From: Usnea hakonensis
Lineage: Eukaryota > Ascomycota > Lecanoromycetes > Lecanorales > Parmeliaceae
Assembly (NCBI GenBank): GCA_013423325.1
Contig: BLJB01000183.1
Span: 393-11,720, forward strand
Length of the DNA stretch: 11,328 nucleotides
Direction: 5' to 3'
The position numbers were made by a program, and so were the translations under genes. Under the pieces are notes generated by a model, which saw only the letters and a list, made by a program, of their open reading frames with translations, ran no database searches and had not been told where the DNA came from. Positions 1-7,298 of the stretch are shown in pieces; position 1 is the first letter of the stretch; each line of letters starts with the position of its first letter.

Positions 1-623
1 TTATATTCGCGTATTCTTTAGCTTTCCTAGGATTTCTTCCGCTATTTCTCCTATGCTCTTCCTATCCTTCTCATCCCTAACCCATATTAGGAGCTATCTC
101 CGTTTTCTCGAATCCTCAGGTTAGATCGTATAGGCTATAGCGCGGGGGGGGGGCCCCCTAGGTATTTTAAATGGATTCCCCTAGCTCTATTTAGCGGCCG
201 GGCTATCTTGACGCGTTAGCGTACTAGTCTAGCTCCCAATCTATTCTTCTTCCTACTAACTAGTCTATTTCTCCTTTTCCTATTATAGCTCTACGCGTAG
301 TTTCGCAATTATTTCGTTTTGGGTTTTCGCGTGCTCTCGTATAACTTCTATAGACGCGTTTCCTATTTCTCGGCACTCGTCTAGTACTTACCCGAATAGC
401 GTCTTGAGTATTAGAAGTATTACATCTAGGCCCCCTCCTAGTCTTATTGATACTATAGGCGCGGTAGTCGCGTCCTGTTCTATTTCCGCGTCGTTATGCC
501 TCTCTTCCTCCGNNCCTCCGAAGGAGTGTCTCCCTCTACGTCTGTATCTAGCAGTATCTCTTCCTTCCCTGGTTCCCCACCTATCGTGAATGGCGTCTCT
601 TCATGTTGGTTATTGTACTTCAT
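1..623 (-). pseudogene. LINE-like (probable Tad1-type) ORF1, left copy, 5' part, RIP-mutated
   Basis: The ATG is at 623-621 and the reading frame runs leftwards off the window. The product begins MKYNNQHEETPF, has an acidic N-terminal stretch, then a Glu/Gln/Lys-rich segment likely to form a coiled coil, a Pro-rich stretch (PRGPPPR) at the G/C homopolymer, and ends in the window with a basic block followed by LLIRVRDEKDRKS and EIAEEILGKLKN. An acidic start, coiled coil and Ile/Arg/Asp-rich tail fit the RNA-binding ORF1 (gag-like) protein of fungal LINEs, but no zinc knuckle or reverse transcriptase is in view, so the family is an inference. All in-frame stops are TAA or TAG, as expected from CpA to TpA change. 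The NN at 513-514 and the repeated CGGAGG beside it add 8 nt and break the frame. The + strand frame at 404-589 is only its antisense shadow. Confidence 0.5.
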
Positions 624-627
624 CTTT
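67..627 (-). repeat. Left arm of a large inverted repeat (pairs with 10770-11328)
   Basis: The reverse complement of this segment aligns along its whole length with 10770-11328. The only length differences are the two N-containing patches (8 extra nt here, 6 in the other arm). Homology stops abruptly 4 nt upstream of the ORF1 ATG (shared AAAG). In the first 270 nt of the alignment I counted 12 substitutions, 11 of them CA/TA or TG/TA. Some are mutated in this arm and some in the other, so RIP acted on both after duplication. Confidence 0.9.
513..514. other. Ambiguous bases at a probable contig join
   Basis: CCTCCG stands on both sides of the NN. The opposite arm has this hexamer once and no extra sequence, so the NN plus one hexamer copy is best read as an unmerged overlap of two sequence ends rather than missing DNA. 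Confidence 0.65.
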
Positions 628-713
628 TCTCAAGTTCAAAAATTAGACTTAATAATTATAGAATCGTAAATAGTACTCTATATAAAGAAGGTCTATTATA
701 GATATCGGAGTCC
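624..713 (+). pseudogene. Gypsy-2 pol relic, fragment 1 (linker before the integrase zinc finger)
   Basis: Read with codon starts at 627, 630 and so on, this short piece gives NNYRIVNSTLYKEGLL, a stop, ISES, which resembles the stretch between RNase H and the integrase zinc finger of fungal Ty3/gypsy polyproteins (pattern: short beta-strand residues, then a 'GLLW-P-ES' block). The frame passes through the AGTCC at 709-713 and continues at 6536, where the next residues give a stop, IDLLKEIYN, the expected start of the HHCC zinc finger. The single stop here is TAG, which fits a RIP-mutated Trp codon. The piece is cut on the left by the ORF1 arm, and no reverse transcriptase of Gypsy-2 is in the window. 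Confidence 0.65.
709..713. repeat. Target-site duplication AGTCC, left copy (Gypsy-1)
   Basis: AGTCC directly precedes the TGTCA end of Gypsy-1 and is repeated at 6531-6535 directly after its other TGACA end. Five bases is the usual duplication length for Ty3/gypsy integrases. Confidence 0.95.
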
Positions 714-959
714 TGTCAAGGTTCAGACTGAGATCTACGGGCGCACGGGTTGGTGTTGATGATTTGGCTCTGCTAACTATAGTGGAGGCTAGTTATACAA
801 GACGAACACGAAGAGGAAAGAAAGAGGAAGAGAGTTCGCTCGAGAGATTTGCCCTTTAAATACCCGTGCCCCGTACGCTAGTAATCGATGTATGTATTTA
901 GAATAAGTGAATATGGATTTGAATGTCACATGCTATGCATGTGTTAAGAAACCGTGACA
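714..959 (-). repeat. Gypsy-1 3' LTR (246 bp)
   Basis: Starts TGTCA and ends TGACA on the + strand. It pairs with 6285-6530 without indels. It contains a TATA-like box at 855-862 and a perfect 7-bp inverted repeat CACATGC/GCATGTG at 927-943 near its sense-strand start. Three of the seven LTR differences are TpA here where the other LTR keeps TpG. Confidence 0.95.
855..862 (-). promoter_or_regulatory. TATA-like box in the 3' LTR
   Basis: TATTTAAA on the - strand, about 100 bp into the LTR in the sense direction and followed by GGGC. Position and sequence suit the core promoter of a fungal LTR; no other promoter element was identified. Confidence 0.55.
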
Positions 960-976
960 GTACCCCCCCCCCTAAG
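960..976 (-). other. Gypsy-1 polypurine tract
   Basis: On the sense strand CTTAG and ten G residues (963-972) are followed by TAC and then the LTR start TGTCA. This is the expected position of the RNase H-resistant primer for plus-strand DNA synthesis. The pol stop codon TAG (972-974) overlaps it. Confidence 0.8.
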
Positions 977-3900
977 ATCGGACTCCGGACGATTCAGATT
1001 CGGCACTTTCTGAGCGGGTAGGTATGAATAAGTCGTCTTCTAGATCGGAATTAGACTCCATATCGAAATCGTTAGGGTTTTCTTTGTATGCGGTCCAAGT
1101 GGCATAGCCAGCGCGTTCTGGGTATCGTTCAAAGTAGTTATCCAGGGCCTCAGAGGCCGTGTAAACGCATTCAAGAGGTTCCCAAGTATGGTAGTGAATA
1201 TCTTCCTATTTGACCCTAAATTTCAGGGTACCGCGCTCTATTTTGCTATCCTCGATTGACTCGACGACCTAGACGTCTCGATTTTGGGCGTCGAGGGAAG
1301 GAAACGGGACCGGGGGGGCTTGGCCAGGGACTGGGTCGGAGGCTACAGGTCGCAAGAGGTTAGTATGAAAGACGTCGTGACAGGACCAACTCGGGGGGAG
1401 CTCTAGTCGGTAGGCATGAGTTCCAATACTCTTAATAATAGGGAAGGGCCCCTCAAATTTCTCTGAGAGCTTCTTGGAGGTGCGCTGGAGCTGCAGATTT
1501 CTGGCGTCTAGCCATACCAAGTCACGGGCTTGGTATTTAGGCGCGGGTTGTCGGTTTCGGTTAGCGAATTCTTCTTGGGAGGCCTAGGCAAGTGTTATTT
1601 GGGCGCTTATAGTTTCGTTAATACGGTCCATTTATAGGGCGAAGCCGTCAGCGTGTAGCCGGTCCTCGAGTTGCCGGTGGTTCATGATGCGATCTTCCTA
1701 GTGGGAGCTAGGTTCAAAACCCATACGGGGGTGCTGGCCTGAATTTGCGAAGAATGGGGTGAACTGGGTGGCTTCCGAGAGGTGGTTATTAGCGGCGAAT
1801 TCGGCCGAAGGGAGCCATTTTGCCCAGTCGTCTTGGAGGAAGTTCACAAAGACCCTCAGGTACTGTTCTAGTACTACGTTAGCTCGCTCGGTCTGGCCGT
1901 CCGTTTCTAGGTGGAAGGCGGTAGAGAGGCTAGCCTTGATTCCGTAACGGGTACATAGTTCGTGCCAGAAATGGCTCTCGAACTGCGTACCCCGGTCGGT
2001 GATAAAATCGCAAGGGAGCCCGTGGTCCTTCCAGACGTGAAGATAGAAGGCACGGGCCGTATCTTCGGCTATAATTCTATTTATAGGGATGTATTTTACC
2101 ATTTTTATTAACCGGTCCGTGATCACGAGGATGTTAACGCACTCCTGGCCGTAATGGTCGATGCTTAGGGGTAACCCGACGATAAAATCCATCGAGATAT
2201 AGGCCTATCGCCTCCGTGGCATAGACAGAGGCCTCAAAAGTCCTAGATACTTCTTATGGGAGACTTTGGCACGGGCGCAGTCATGGCAGTTAGCGACGGA
2301 TTGTTTCACGAAGTTAGAAATTCCCGGCTAGTAGTATGAGCGGATCAAAACCTCGTAGGTTTTAGCACGGCCTGGGTGACCCGCTATAGGCGTGTCATAA
2401 GCGAGTTTAACGAGGCGTAAGCGTAGCTCGTCGTTATTAGGGATAAAGAGCCTATCTCTAAAGTAGACCCTATTATTACGTAGTTCGTATTCCGATAGGG
2501 GGAAGCCCTTTAGCTTCCGGGCGCCCGTCTGTAGGGCGTTAATCACGGTCTGGGCTTGCTCGCTACCTGCGTAGGCCGACCAAATGGCGTCTTCCAAGTC
2601 TGGTTCAGGTTCCGGGTCGGGTTGAGGCTCGTCTGGCTCCAATTCGGGGGCTGGGGTAGCAGAATGCGAGGCTCTTCTACCCCGGATAGGAGCTAGAAGA
2701 GCCGCTCGGATAGCGGGGACGTCCTTCTTCTGGGCTAGGATTTGGGTATCTAGGTTCCCGGGTTTGAGGATTGTCTGCCACTGGAGACTTCGATCCTTCT
2801 GAGGCTTAGTCTGGCGAGTTAGGGCATCTGCCTGCCGGTTTAGTGTACCTGGGCGGTAGACGATTTTGAAATTAAACCTGGAGAGGAACTCAGACTAGCG
2901 AGCTTGACGGCGGCTTAGGAGCTTGGTCGATATAAAGTACTCTAGATTCTTGTGGTCGGATACTACGGATATGGGCTCCTGGGTACCCTCGAGCTCGGGG
3001 CGCTAGAGCTCGAAAGCCCGAATGATAGCTAGGAGCTCCTTATCGTAAATCTTATAATTGCACTCCGCAGGGGACATTTTGGTCGAGAAGTACGCGATAG
3101 GCCTAAGGACCCCCTAAGGGTTATGCTGGGATATAACTCCTGCTATAACCTCGTCCGAAGCGTCTGTCTCGACGATAATTTGCTTATTCGGGTTATAGTG
3201 TAGCAGGATAGGTGCGGTGGTAAAGGCGAGCTTCAGAGACTTAAAGGCCTTATTACAACTGGAAGTCTATTGGAACTGGACTCCTTTCTTGGTAAGTTCC
3301 GTGAGTGGCTTGGCGAGTAGCGAGAATCCCCTGATAAACCGTCGGTAAAAGTTCGCGAAGCCTAGAAAAGCTTGTACGTCCTTTACGCAGGTAGGGGTAG
3401 GCTATTCGGCGACCGCTGAGAGCTTGTCCGGATCTATACTAACGCCGTAGGTCGTAATAATCAACCCTAGGTAACGTACTTCGTTAACGCTAAAGGCGTA
3501 CTTATCGATATTAACTTGGAGGCCCGCTTCGCGGAGCCTGGCGAGTACAAGCTTGACGTGCCGGGTATATTCAGTCTTGGAATTACTATAGATCAGGATA
3601 TTATCGATGTATGCGGTATAGAAGTTATCTAGATACTCGTATAGAAGGTCGTTCATATATTTCTGGAACGTTGATGGGGCCCTATAGAGCCCAAAATTTA
3701 TGACGAGTGACTCGTAGAGCCTATAGCGTATGCGGAAGGCAGTTTTCCACTCCTCCCCGGGCGCTATTCTAATCTTATTGAATGCCGCGATAATATCAAG
3801 CTTAGTAAAGTACTTAGCGCGGCAGATTCTAGCTAAGGTTTCTTAGATCAAGGGTATTAGGTATCGATTTTTAATCGTAATAGCGTTTAGGGCTCGATAG

Positions 3901-5009
3901 TCGATATAAAGGCGTAGCCTACCCCCCGGCTTACGGGCGAAGAGGACCGGGGACGTAGCTAAGGACTTACTTGGGCGGATAAAACCCTTCGCGAGGTTGT
4001 TATCTAGGAATTTTTTAAGTACCTCTAACTCGCCCGCGGATATACCGTAGAGAGGGCCGAATAGGGGTACCTTGCCGGGTTCTAGTTCGATTTTATAATC
4101 GATCTCGCGGTGGGGGGGAAGCTTATCAGCTTCAGTTTGGGAAAAGACGTCTAGGAAGTCATGGTATTCCTTAGGGAGCACAGAGCTGGGGTCGGTACGG
4201 ATCTTAGGTCTTAAGGCTTTCTCGATATCCCTTATGGTGGCCGCAAAAACTTCAACCCCCGGCTTCTTACTTAGAAGCGCGAAGGGCGCGGCTCCAATTA
4301 GGTAGATTAATAAGGGGTTAGGTCTGGAACTCTGGGGTAGCTAGGAGAGCGTAGTGGCTCGCAAGGCGGCTACGATCGGGTTTGCGTAGAGCCTAGCCCG
4401 CCTTTGTTGGTCGCTAAGGTGGCGGGTCGAGGCGCTAGGGAGGGACTTAATCTCTAAGGGGGCGGACGCTGGGACTTTGCTAGGTGGAAACGAGAGGCTA
4501 GGACCTTCCGTGGACTCTGGGGCTACCCCCCCGAAGGAGAGCGTGTTCCTGTCTACCCTAAGGCGAAGATTGACCTTATACTTCTCTATCCATGGAAGGC
4601 CGATAATGACTTCCCAACCTGAGAGGTCTGTGACATAAAAGGTGGTCTGAATCGGGGGGTGGCCAGGGATAACGAACCTATAGCGCGTCGTGTGGGTAAT
4701 AGGGCCGGAAGTGGCGGGCTTTCCGTCGAATCCGTCTAGATCTCTAGGGATATCAAGGGGGGTTAAGGGTAGATTTTTGTTTCGCGTAAAGGTAGTATCA
4801 ATAAAACTCTTAGAAGAAGCTCCGGTATTATATAGTATTTCAGCCGTATAATCTATTTTATTGGAAGTTACTCCGTATACTAATATAAGGGTACTATCTG
4901 GATAAGGTTCTGGAATCAAGGTTTTTAAGGTACCGGATCTTAACTTCAAGGGAGGTTATTTGCTAACCGGTAGTCCCTGCACGCGACGGTGCGTAGGGAC
5001 TATACTTTT
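972..5009 (-). pseudogene. pol: Gypsy-1 pol: protease, reverse transcriptase, RNase H, integrase, chromodomain
   Basis: One reading frame runs from the frameshift site to TAG at 972-974 with 15 premature TAA/TAG stops (lowest base at 4956, 4341, 3843, 3402, 3267, 3114, 3003, 2895, 2328, 2205, 1698, 1632, 1584, 1269, 1206) and no indel. Domains in order: retropepsin about 4890-4560 (NTGAS, GWEVIIGLPW); reverse transcriptase about 4180-3400 (KLDIIAAFN, YIDN); RNase H about 3250-2850 (ETDAS, DKELLAI, SDHKNL); integrase about 2480-1550, with zinc finger (GHPG, CHDC) and catalytic core (ITDR, ITDRGTQF, TDGQTERAN, DDE residues still present); GPF-like C-terminal block (KFEGPFPI, HDVFHTNLLRP) at about 1450-1330; chromodomain about 1268-1120 (VVESIEDSKI, TWEPLE). 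The catalytic Asp of the protease is Asn (4827-4829), the second Asp of the YxDD box is Asn (3600-3602), and the first zinc-finger His is Tyr. All three are RIP-type changes. No active product is expected. Confidence 0.93.
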
Positions 5010-6236
5010 CCCGACTTACCCGTAGTTACTGGCGCTAAGGGCGCAGTCGTAACTGTTCTAATACTAGTACGGTTCGATGGTTTCTTCTCGTAGTCCGCAG
5101 TATGGTGGCCTGGTTCGCCGTAGTAGAGGTAGAGGTCAAGGTCTCGTCGGCGTTGTTTCTCTGTAGAGGTTAGGGGCCCACGGGGCTTGGAACCTATTTT
5201 GGATAAGTCTATTGCCGTATTTCCGTTATTGGTAGAGATATAGATAGCCTGGCTGTCGGTGTGCACGTGTACTGCTGGCGCGGTAGTACTCGTATTCTGG
5301 CGATTCGCCTTGGAGCCTGATTTCGTAAATCGCTCCCGAAGCTGACGTTCCCTAGTATCCCGATATTGGTATTCTTCGACTAACTGATTAAAAGTGAGCT
5401 GGTGGACCCTAACGCTAACTAGGTAGCTAGCGAGCTGCTGGTAAAGGCCGTTCTATAGGTGGAATTTTGACGTTTCTTCGTCGAAGCCGGTGTCGCCGAT
5501 CTTAGCGGCAAATAGCGAGAGGTATTCGGTAAATGGCTTATTAGTCTGGCGTAGGTTTATAATATAGTTTTGAGCGGTATTTCGTTTATCCGTATCCCTA
5601 AAGGCTAGCCGCAAGGCTGTAACAAGCTGCTCGATATCTCTAACGTAGGTCGGGCTATTCTTGTTTATCCTAGGGTGGATCTGGTCCGCCGCCTTACCCT
5701 CTAGTCGTCCGTAGGTGTACCTCACCTGGGAGGCGTCGGTAGGGTACTAGTCGGCATTGTCCCTAAGCTTGAACTTGAGCTTCGTAACCCATTGCTCCAA
5801 GGTTGCGCGATCCCCTGAGTATATGGGCGGATCTGGGACCCTCGGTAAACGTTTGGTAGTGTTAGGGTTAGCTGAGGTAGCGGGCGAGCTGCCTATCTAA
5901 GTCCCTAATTTGAGCCTGGAAGCTATCGGTACTATTATCCATCTCCTTCTGTTGGCGTTCTGATTGTTTGGTAGTATTAATTTCTAATTGGTCGTATTTG
6001 GCTTTTAGGTCACGAATAGTTTCGCCGTCACGGTTAAAGGCTATTCCTAGTATTCTCCGGAGTTGGTCTGGATTATCGTTGACAGCCTTGACTAAGGCTT
6101 GGTTATTGTTTAGGCCCGCTAAGGTAGCTGAAATCACATCTTTAGGGATCGGTTCGGGTTGGTCTTGGCTGGTCGACTGGGAAGTACCGTCAGGCGTTAA
6201 TGTCGACCTAAAGGACTGAGAGAAGTTTCGAGGCAT
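4946..6236 (-). pseudogene. gag: Gypsy-1 gag with mutated zinc knuckle and a frameshift
   Basis: The start is ATG at 6236-6234 (MPRNFSQSFRS); upstream codons in the same frame have no ATG. Residues 1 to about 115 are hydrophilic with a helical Gln/Asn/Asp-rich region. The frame then changes around 5870-5905 (consistent with one extra base in this copy) into a Pro/Thr/Ser linker followed by the capsid core (VPDPPIYSGD, TLEQWVTKLKFKLRD), typical of Ty3/gypsy Gag, which packages element RNA in cytoplasmic particles. Near the C terminus is a CCHC knuckle in which all three Cys codons are Tyr (5129-5131, 5120-5122, 5090-5092) while His (5105-5107) and GEPGH remain; each change is TGC to TAC. In-frame TAG stops have lowest base at 5747, 5453 and 5000; the true end is TGA at 4946-4948. 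The + strand frame at 5968-6219 is a shadow. Confidence 0.88.
4973..5012 (-). promoter_or_regulatory. -1 programmed ribosomal frameshift signal between gag and pol
   Basis: The sense strand carries the slippery heptamer G GGA AAA (5012-5006), in phase with gag codons GGA and AAA. After a 5-nt spacer comes a 28-nt inverted repeat at 5000-4973 (GTCCCT with AGGGAC, plus inner pairs around a 4-nt CGTC loop). Gag is in the frame whose codons end at coordinates = 2 mod 3 and pol at 0 mod 3, which is exactly a -1 step. Gag's own terminal TGA is downstream at 4946-4948. Heptamer, spacer and stem match the classic layout used by retroelements to set the Gag to Gag-Pol ratio. Confidence 0.75.
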
Positions 6237-6284
6237 AGTAACAAGGGTACAACAATGATGCTGCAGTATAAGTGGTATTCGTAA
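6237..6284 (-). other. Gypsy-1 leader between 5' LTR and gag; no recognisable primer-binding site
   Basis: The 48-nt leader begins TTACGAATACCAC on the sense strand directly after the LTR. It does not start with TGG, so it does not match the 3' CCA end of a tRNA, and no complement to the LTR transcript was found by eye. The priming mode of this element is unresolved. Confidence 0.5.
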
Positions 6285-6530
6285 TATCAAGGTTCAGACT
6301 AAGATCTACGGGCGCACGGGTTAGTGTTGATGATTTGGCTCTACTAACTATAGTGGAGGCTAGTTATACAAGACGAACACGAAGAGGAAAGAAAGAGGAA
6401 GAGAGTTCGCTCGAGAGATTTGCCCTTTAAATACCCGTGCCCCGTACGCTAGTAATCGATGTGTGTGTTTAGAATAAGTGAATATGGATTTGAATGTCAC
6501 ATGCTATGCATGTGTTGAGAAACCGTGACA
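6285..6530 (-). repeat. Gypsy-1 5' LTR (246 bp)
   Basis: Starts TATCA (a mutated TGTCA) and ends TGACA on the + strand. It is co-linear with 714-959 and has seven differences from it, all TpG/TpA: four mutated here and three in the other LTR. The palindrome at 6498-6514 is conserved. Confidence 0.95.
6426..6433 (-). promoter_or_regulatory. TATA-like box in the 5' LTR
   Basis: TATTTAAA on the sense strand, identical in place and sequence to the 3' LTR box. In an intact element this copy would drive the genomic transcript. Confidence 0.6.
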
Positions 6531-6535
6531 AGTCC
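6531..6535. repeat. Target-site duplication AGTCC, right copy (Gypsy-1)
   Basis: AGTCC directly follows the TGACA end of the 5' LTR and matches 709-713. Confidence 0.95.
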
Positions 6536-6700
6536 CTATAAATAGATTTACTTAAGGAAATTTATAACTAAAGTTTAAATAGTTACTTTAGAAAAAGAAG
6601 GACTCTCGCTCTCTTTTAATACTATTATTATTAGCTAGGATATATCGGATCCGTTATCTATTTCGTTTATAATTACGTAAACTACTACTGTAATAAGGTA

Positions 6701-6705
6701 CCCTA
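6701..6705. repeat. Target-site duplication CCCTA, left copy (TRIM)
   Basis: CCCTA directly precedes the TGTTA end of the miniature element and is repeated at 7294-7298 directly after its TGACA end. Confidence 0.92.
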
Positions 6706-6829
6706 TGTTAGGGCGGTCACTAACCACTGTACTATAGGCCCGAAAAAGAAATGGGTCATAGGGTGAGAGTGCCGCACTTTATGGAAGGCGCACCCTATTA
6801 TAGGCCATAATGCACCCTAACGGGTGACA
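6706..6829 (-). repeat. TRIM 3' LTR (124 bp)
   Basis: Co-linear with 7170-7293 at an offset of 464. On the sense strand it has a TATA-like CTATAATAG and, about 20 nt further, AAAGTGCGGCACT (complement of 6768-6780), which is complementary to the primer region of the element. Confidence 0.9.
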
Positions 6830-6843
6830 CTATCCCCCCCTCT
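6830..6843 (-). other. TRIM polypurine tract
   Basis: The sense strand reads AGAGGGGGGGATAG and abuts the LTR start TGTCAC. The same 14-mer occurs at 9569-9582. Confidence 0.8.
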
Positions 6844-7154
6844 AGGGCGACGTCCCCGGCGCCTAAGCGTCAGTAACCCCCAGTATCCCCCCCGAAAGGT
6901 AGGCAATTCTGGTGTTCCAACCTCGGCACGTCGCAAGACGACCCCCAAGGGTTTGATCCCCGGAGTCAACCCCGCGCAGATCACATTAAACACCTGACCC
7001 GGGGCTAACCCGTTCAGAATTGTTGACTAACCGTAGCCTGGATCGAACTCGAGACCCCTGTGGATCAGTGCTTTACCCCCGTGTAGTTAGTGTAGCCCTA
7101 ACGAAGTTGTATAGCCCGAACGTAGCCGGGGGTACCCGAACTAGGCCCGGACCG
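6844..7154. other. TRIM internal spacer, non-coding
   Basis: This is GC-richer than the surrounding relic and has no long open frame on either strand. GTAGCCC/ATAGCCCGAACG-type short repeats occur around 7090-7130. A GTTCGATCC-like motif on the - strand near 7030-7055 resembles a tRNA B box, but no cloverleaf could be drawn. No function is assigned. Confidence 0.5.
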
Positions 7155-7167
7155 AAAGTGCGGTACT
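7155..7167 (-). other. TRIM primer-binding region, probably self-primed
   Basis: The sense strand reads AGTACCGCACTTT, two bases inside the 5' LTR. It matches the antisense of the LTR at 6768-6780 (AGTGCCGCACTTT) in 12 of 13 positions; the one difference is a RIP-type TG/TA. The transcript's own LTR segment could therefore anneal here, as in Tf1/sushi-type self-priming elements. A RIP-altered tRNA site (TGGTGCCGC before mutation) is the alternative. Confidence 0.55.
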
Positions 7168-7169
7168 AT

Positions 7170-7293
7170 TATCAGGGCGGTCACTAACCACTGTACTATA
7201 GGCCCGAAAAAGAAATAGGTCATAGGGTGAGGGTACCGTACTTCATGGAAGGCGCACCCTATTATGGGCCATAATGCACCCTAACGGGTGACA
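7170..7293 (-). repeat. TRIM 5' LTR (124 bp)
   Basis: Begins TATCA and ends TGACA on the + strand and is followed by CCCTA. It differs from the other LTR by eight transitions; the segment 7232-7244 corresponding to the primer complement carries three of them. Confidence 0.9.
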
Positions 7294-7298
7294 CCCTA
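7294..7298. repeat. Target-site duplication CCCTA, right copy (TRIM)
   Basis: CCCTA directly follows TGACA at 7289-7293 and matches 6701-6705. Removing the element and one copy restores the Gypsy-2 reading frame. Confidence 0.92.

Larger units (their letters stand above)
714..6530 (-). mobile_element. Gypsy-1: structurally complete chromodomain Ty3/gypsy LTR retrotransposon, RIP-inactivated
   Basis: The 5817-bp element lies on the - strand. It has two 246-bp LTRs ending TGTCA...TGACA, a 5-bp target duplication, a polypurine tract next to the 3' LTR, gag, and pol in the order protease, reverse transcriptase, RNase H, integrase, chromodomain. Integrase after RNase H defines Ty3/gypsy, and the C-terminal chromodomain places it among chromoviruses. 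Gag and pol are in different frames with a -1 frameshift signal between them. Pol has 15 in-frame stops, all TAA or TAG, and no indel that I can detect; gag has three in-frame TAG stops and one probable indel. The element split the Gypsy-2 integrase frame. LTR identity is 239 of 246, and all seven differences are TpG/TpA, so divergence reflects RIP and cannot be used as a clock. Confidence 0.95.
6531..6705 (+). pseudogene. Gypsy-2 pol relic, fragment 2 (integrase HHCC zinc-finger region)
   Basis: With codon starts at 6536, 6539 and so on, the piece reads IDLLKEIYN, then RKRRTLALF, a run of Tyr, a stop, LG, and further on FVYNYVNYYCNK. This follows the Ty3/gypsy zinc-finger pattern 'LL-E-H-D-PL-GHFG--RTL-L--R-YYWPGM---V--YV--C--C--NK'. 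The codons TAG CTA GGA sit where Trp-Pro-Gly is expected, which is what RIP makes from TGG CCA GGA. The frame joins fragment 1 across AGTCC and fragment 3 across CCCTA, so Gypsy-1 and the miniature element both inserted into this domain. Coding potential is gone, with stops TAA and TAG only. Confidence 0.8.
6706..7293 (-). mobile_element. TRIM-like non-autonomous miniature LTR retrotransposon (588 bp)
   Basis: Two co-linear 124-bp direct repeats flank a 340-bp internal region with no coding capacity. The ends are TGTTA/TATCA and TGACA, both derivable from TGTCA...TGACA by RIP, and a 5-bp duplication CCCTA surrounds the element. A C-run just inside 6829 reads on the - strand as a polypurine tract, so the sense strand is -. 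This small size with LTR, primer region, spacer, polypurine tract and LTR defines a TRIM. It must borrow Gag and Pol from an autonomous element. The LTRs differ at eight sites, all transitions, seven of them CA/TA or TG/TA. It interrupts the Gypsy-2 integrase frame. Confidence 0.88.

Noticed and set aside
144..158. G10C5 homopolymer block as a possible structural signal
   Set aside because: It is present in both ORF1 arms at the same length and encodes the Gly/Pro-rich stretch; no independent role is supported.
404..589. Open frame of 61 codons on the + strand
   Set aside because: It is antisense to the left ORF1 copy, spans the NN at 513-514 and has no start context or recognisable product.
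1759..1947. Open frame of 62 codons on the + strand
   Set aside because: Antisense to the Gypsy-1 integrase core.
5968..6219. Open frame of 83 codons on the + strand
   Set aside because: Antisense to the N-terminal part of Gypsy-1 gag.
7030..7100. tRNA-like segment on the - strand (GTTCGATCC B-box-like motif in the TRIM interior)
   Set aside because: No T-stem, anticodon stem or acceptor stem pairs around it, so neither a tRNA gene nor a tRNA-derived SINE can be supported.
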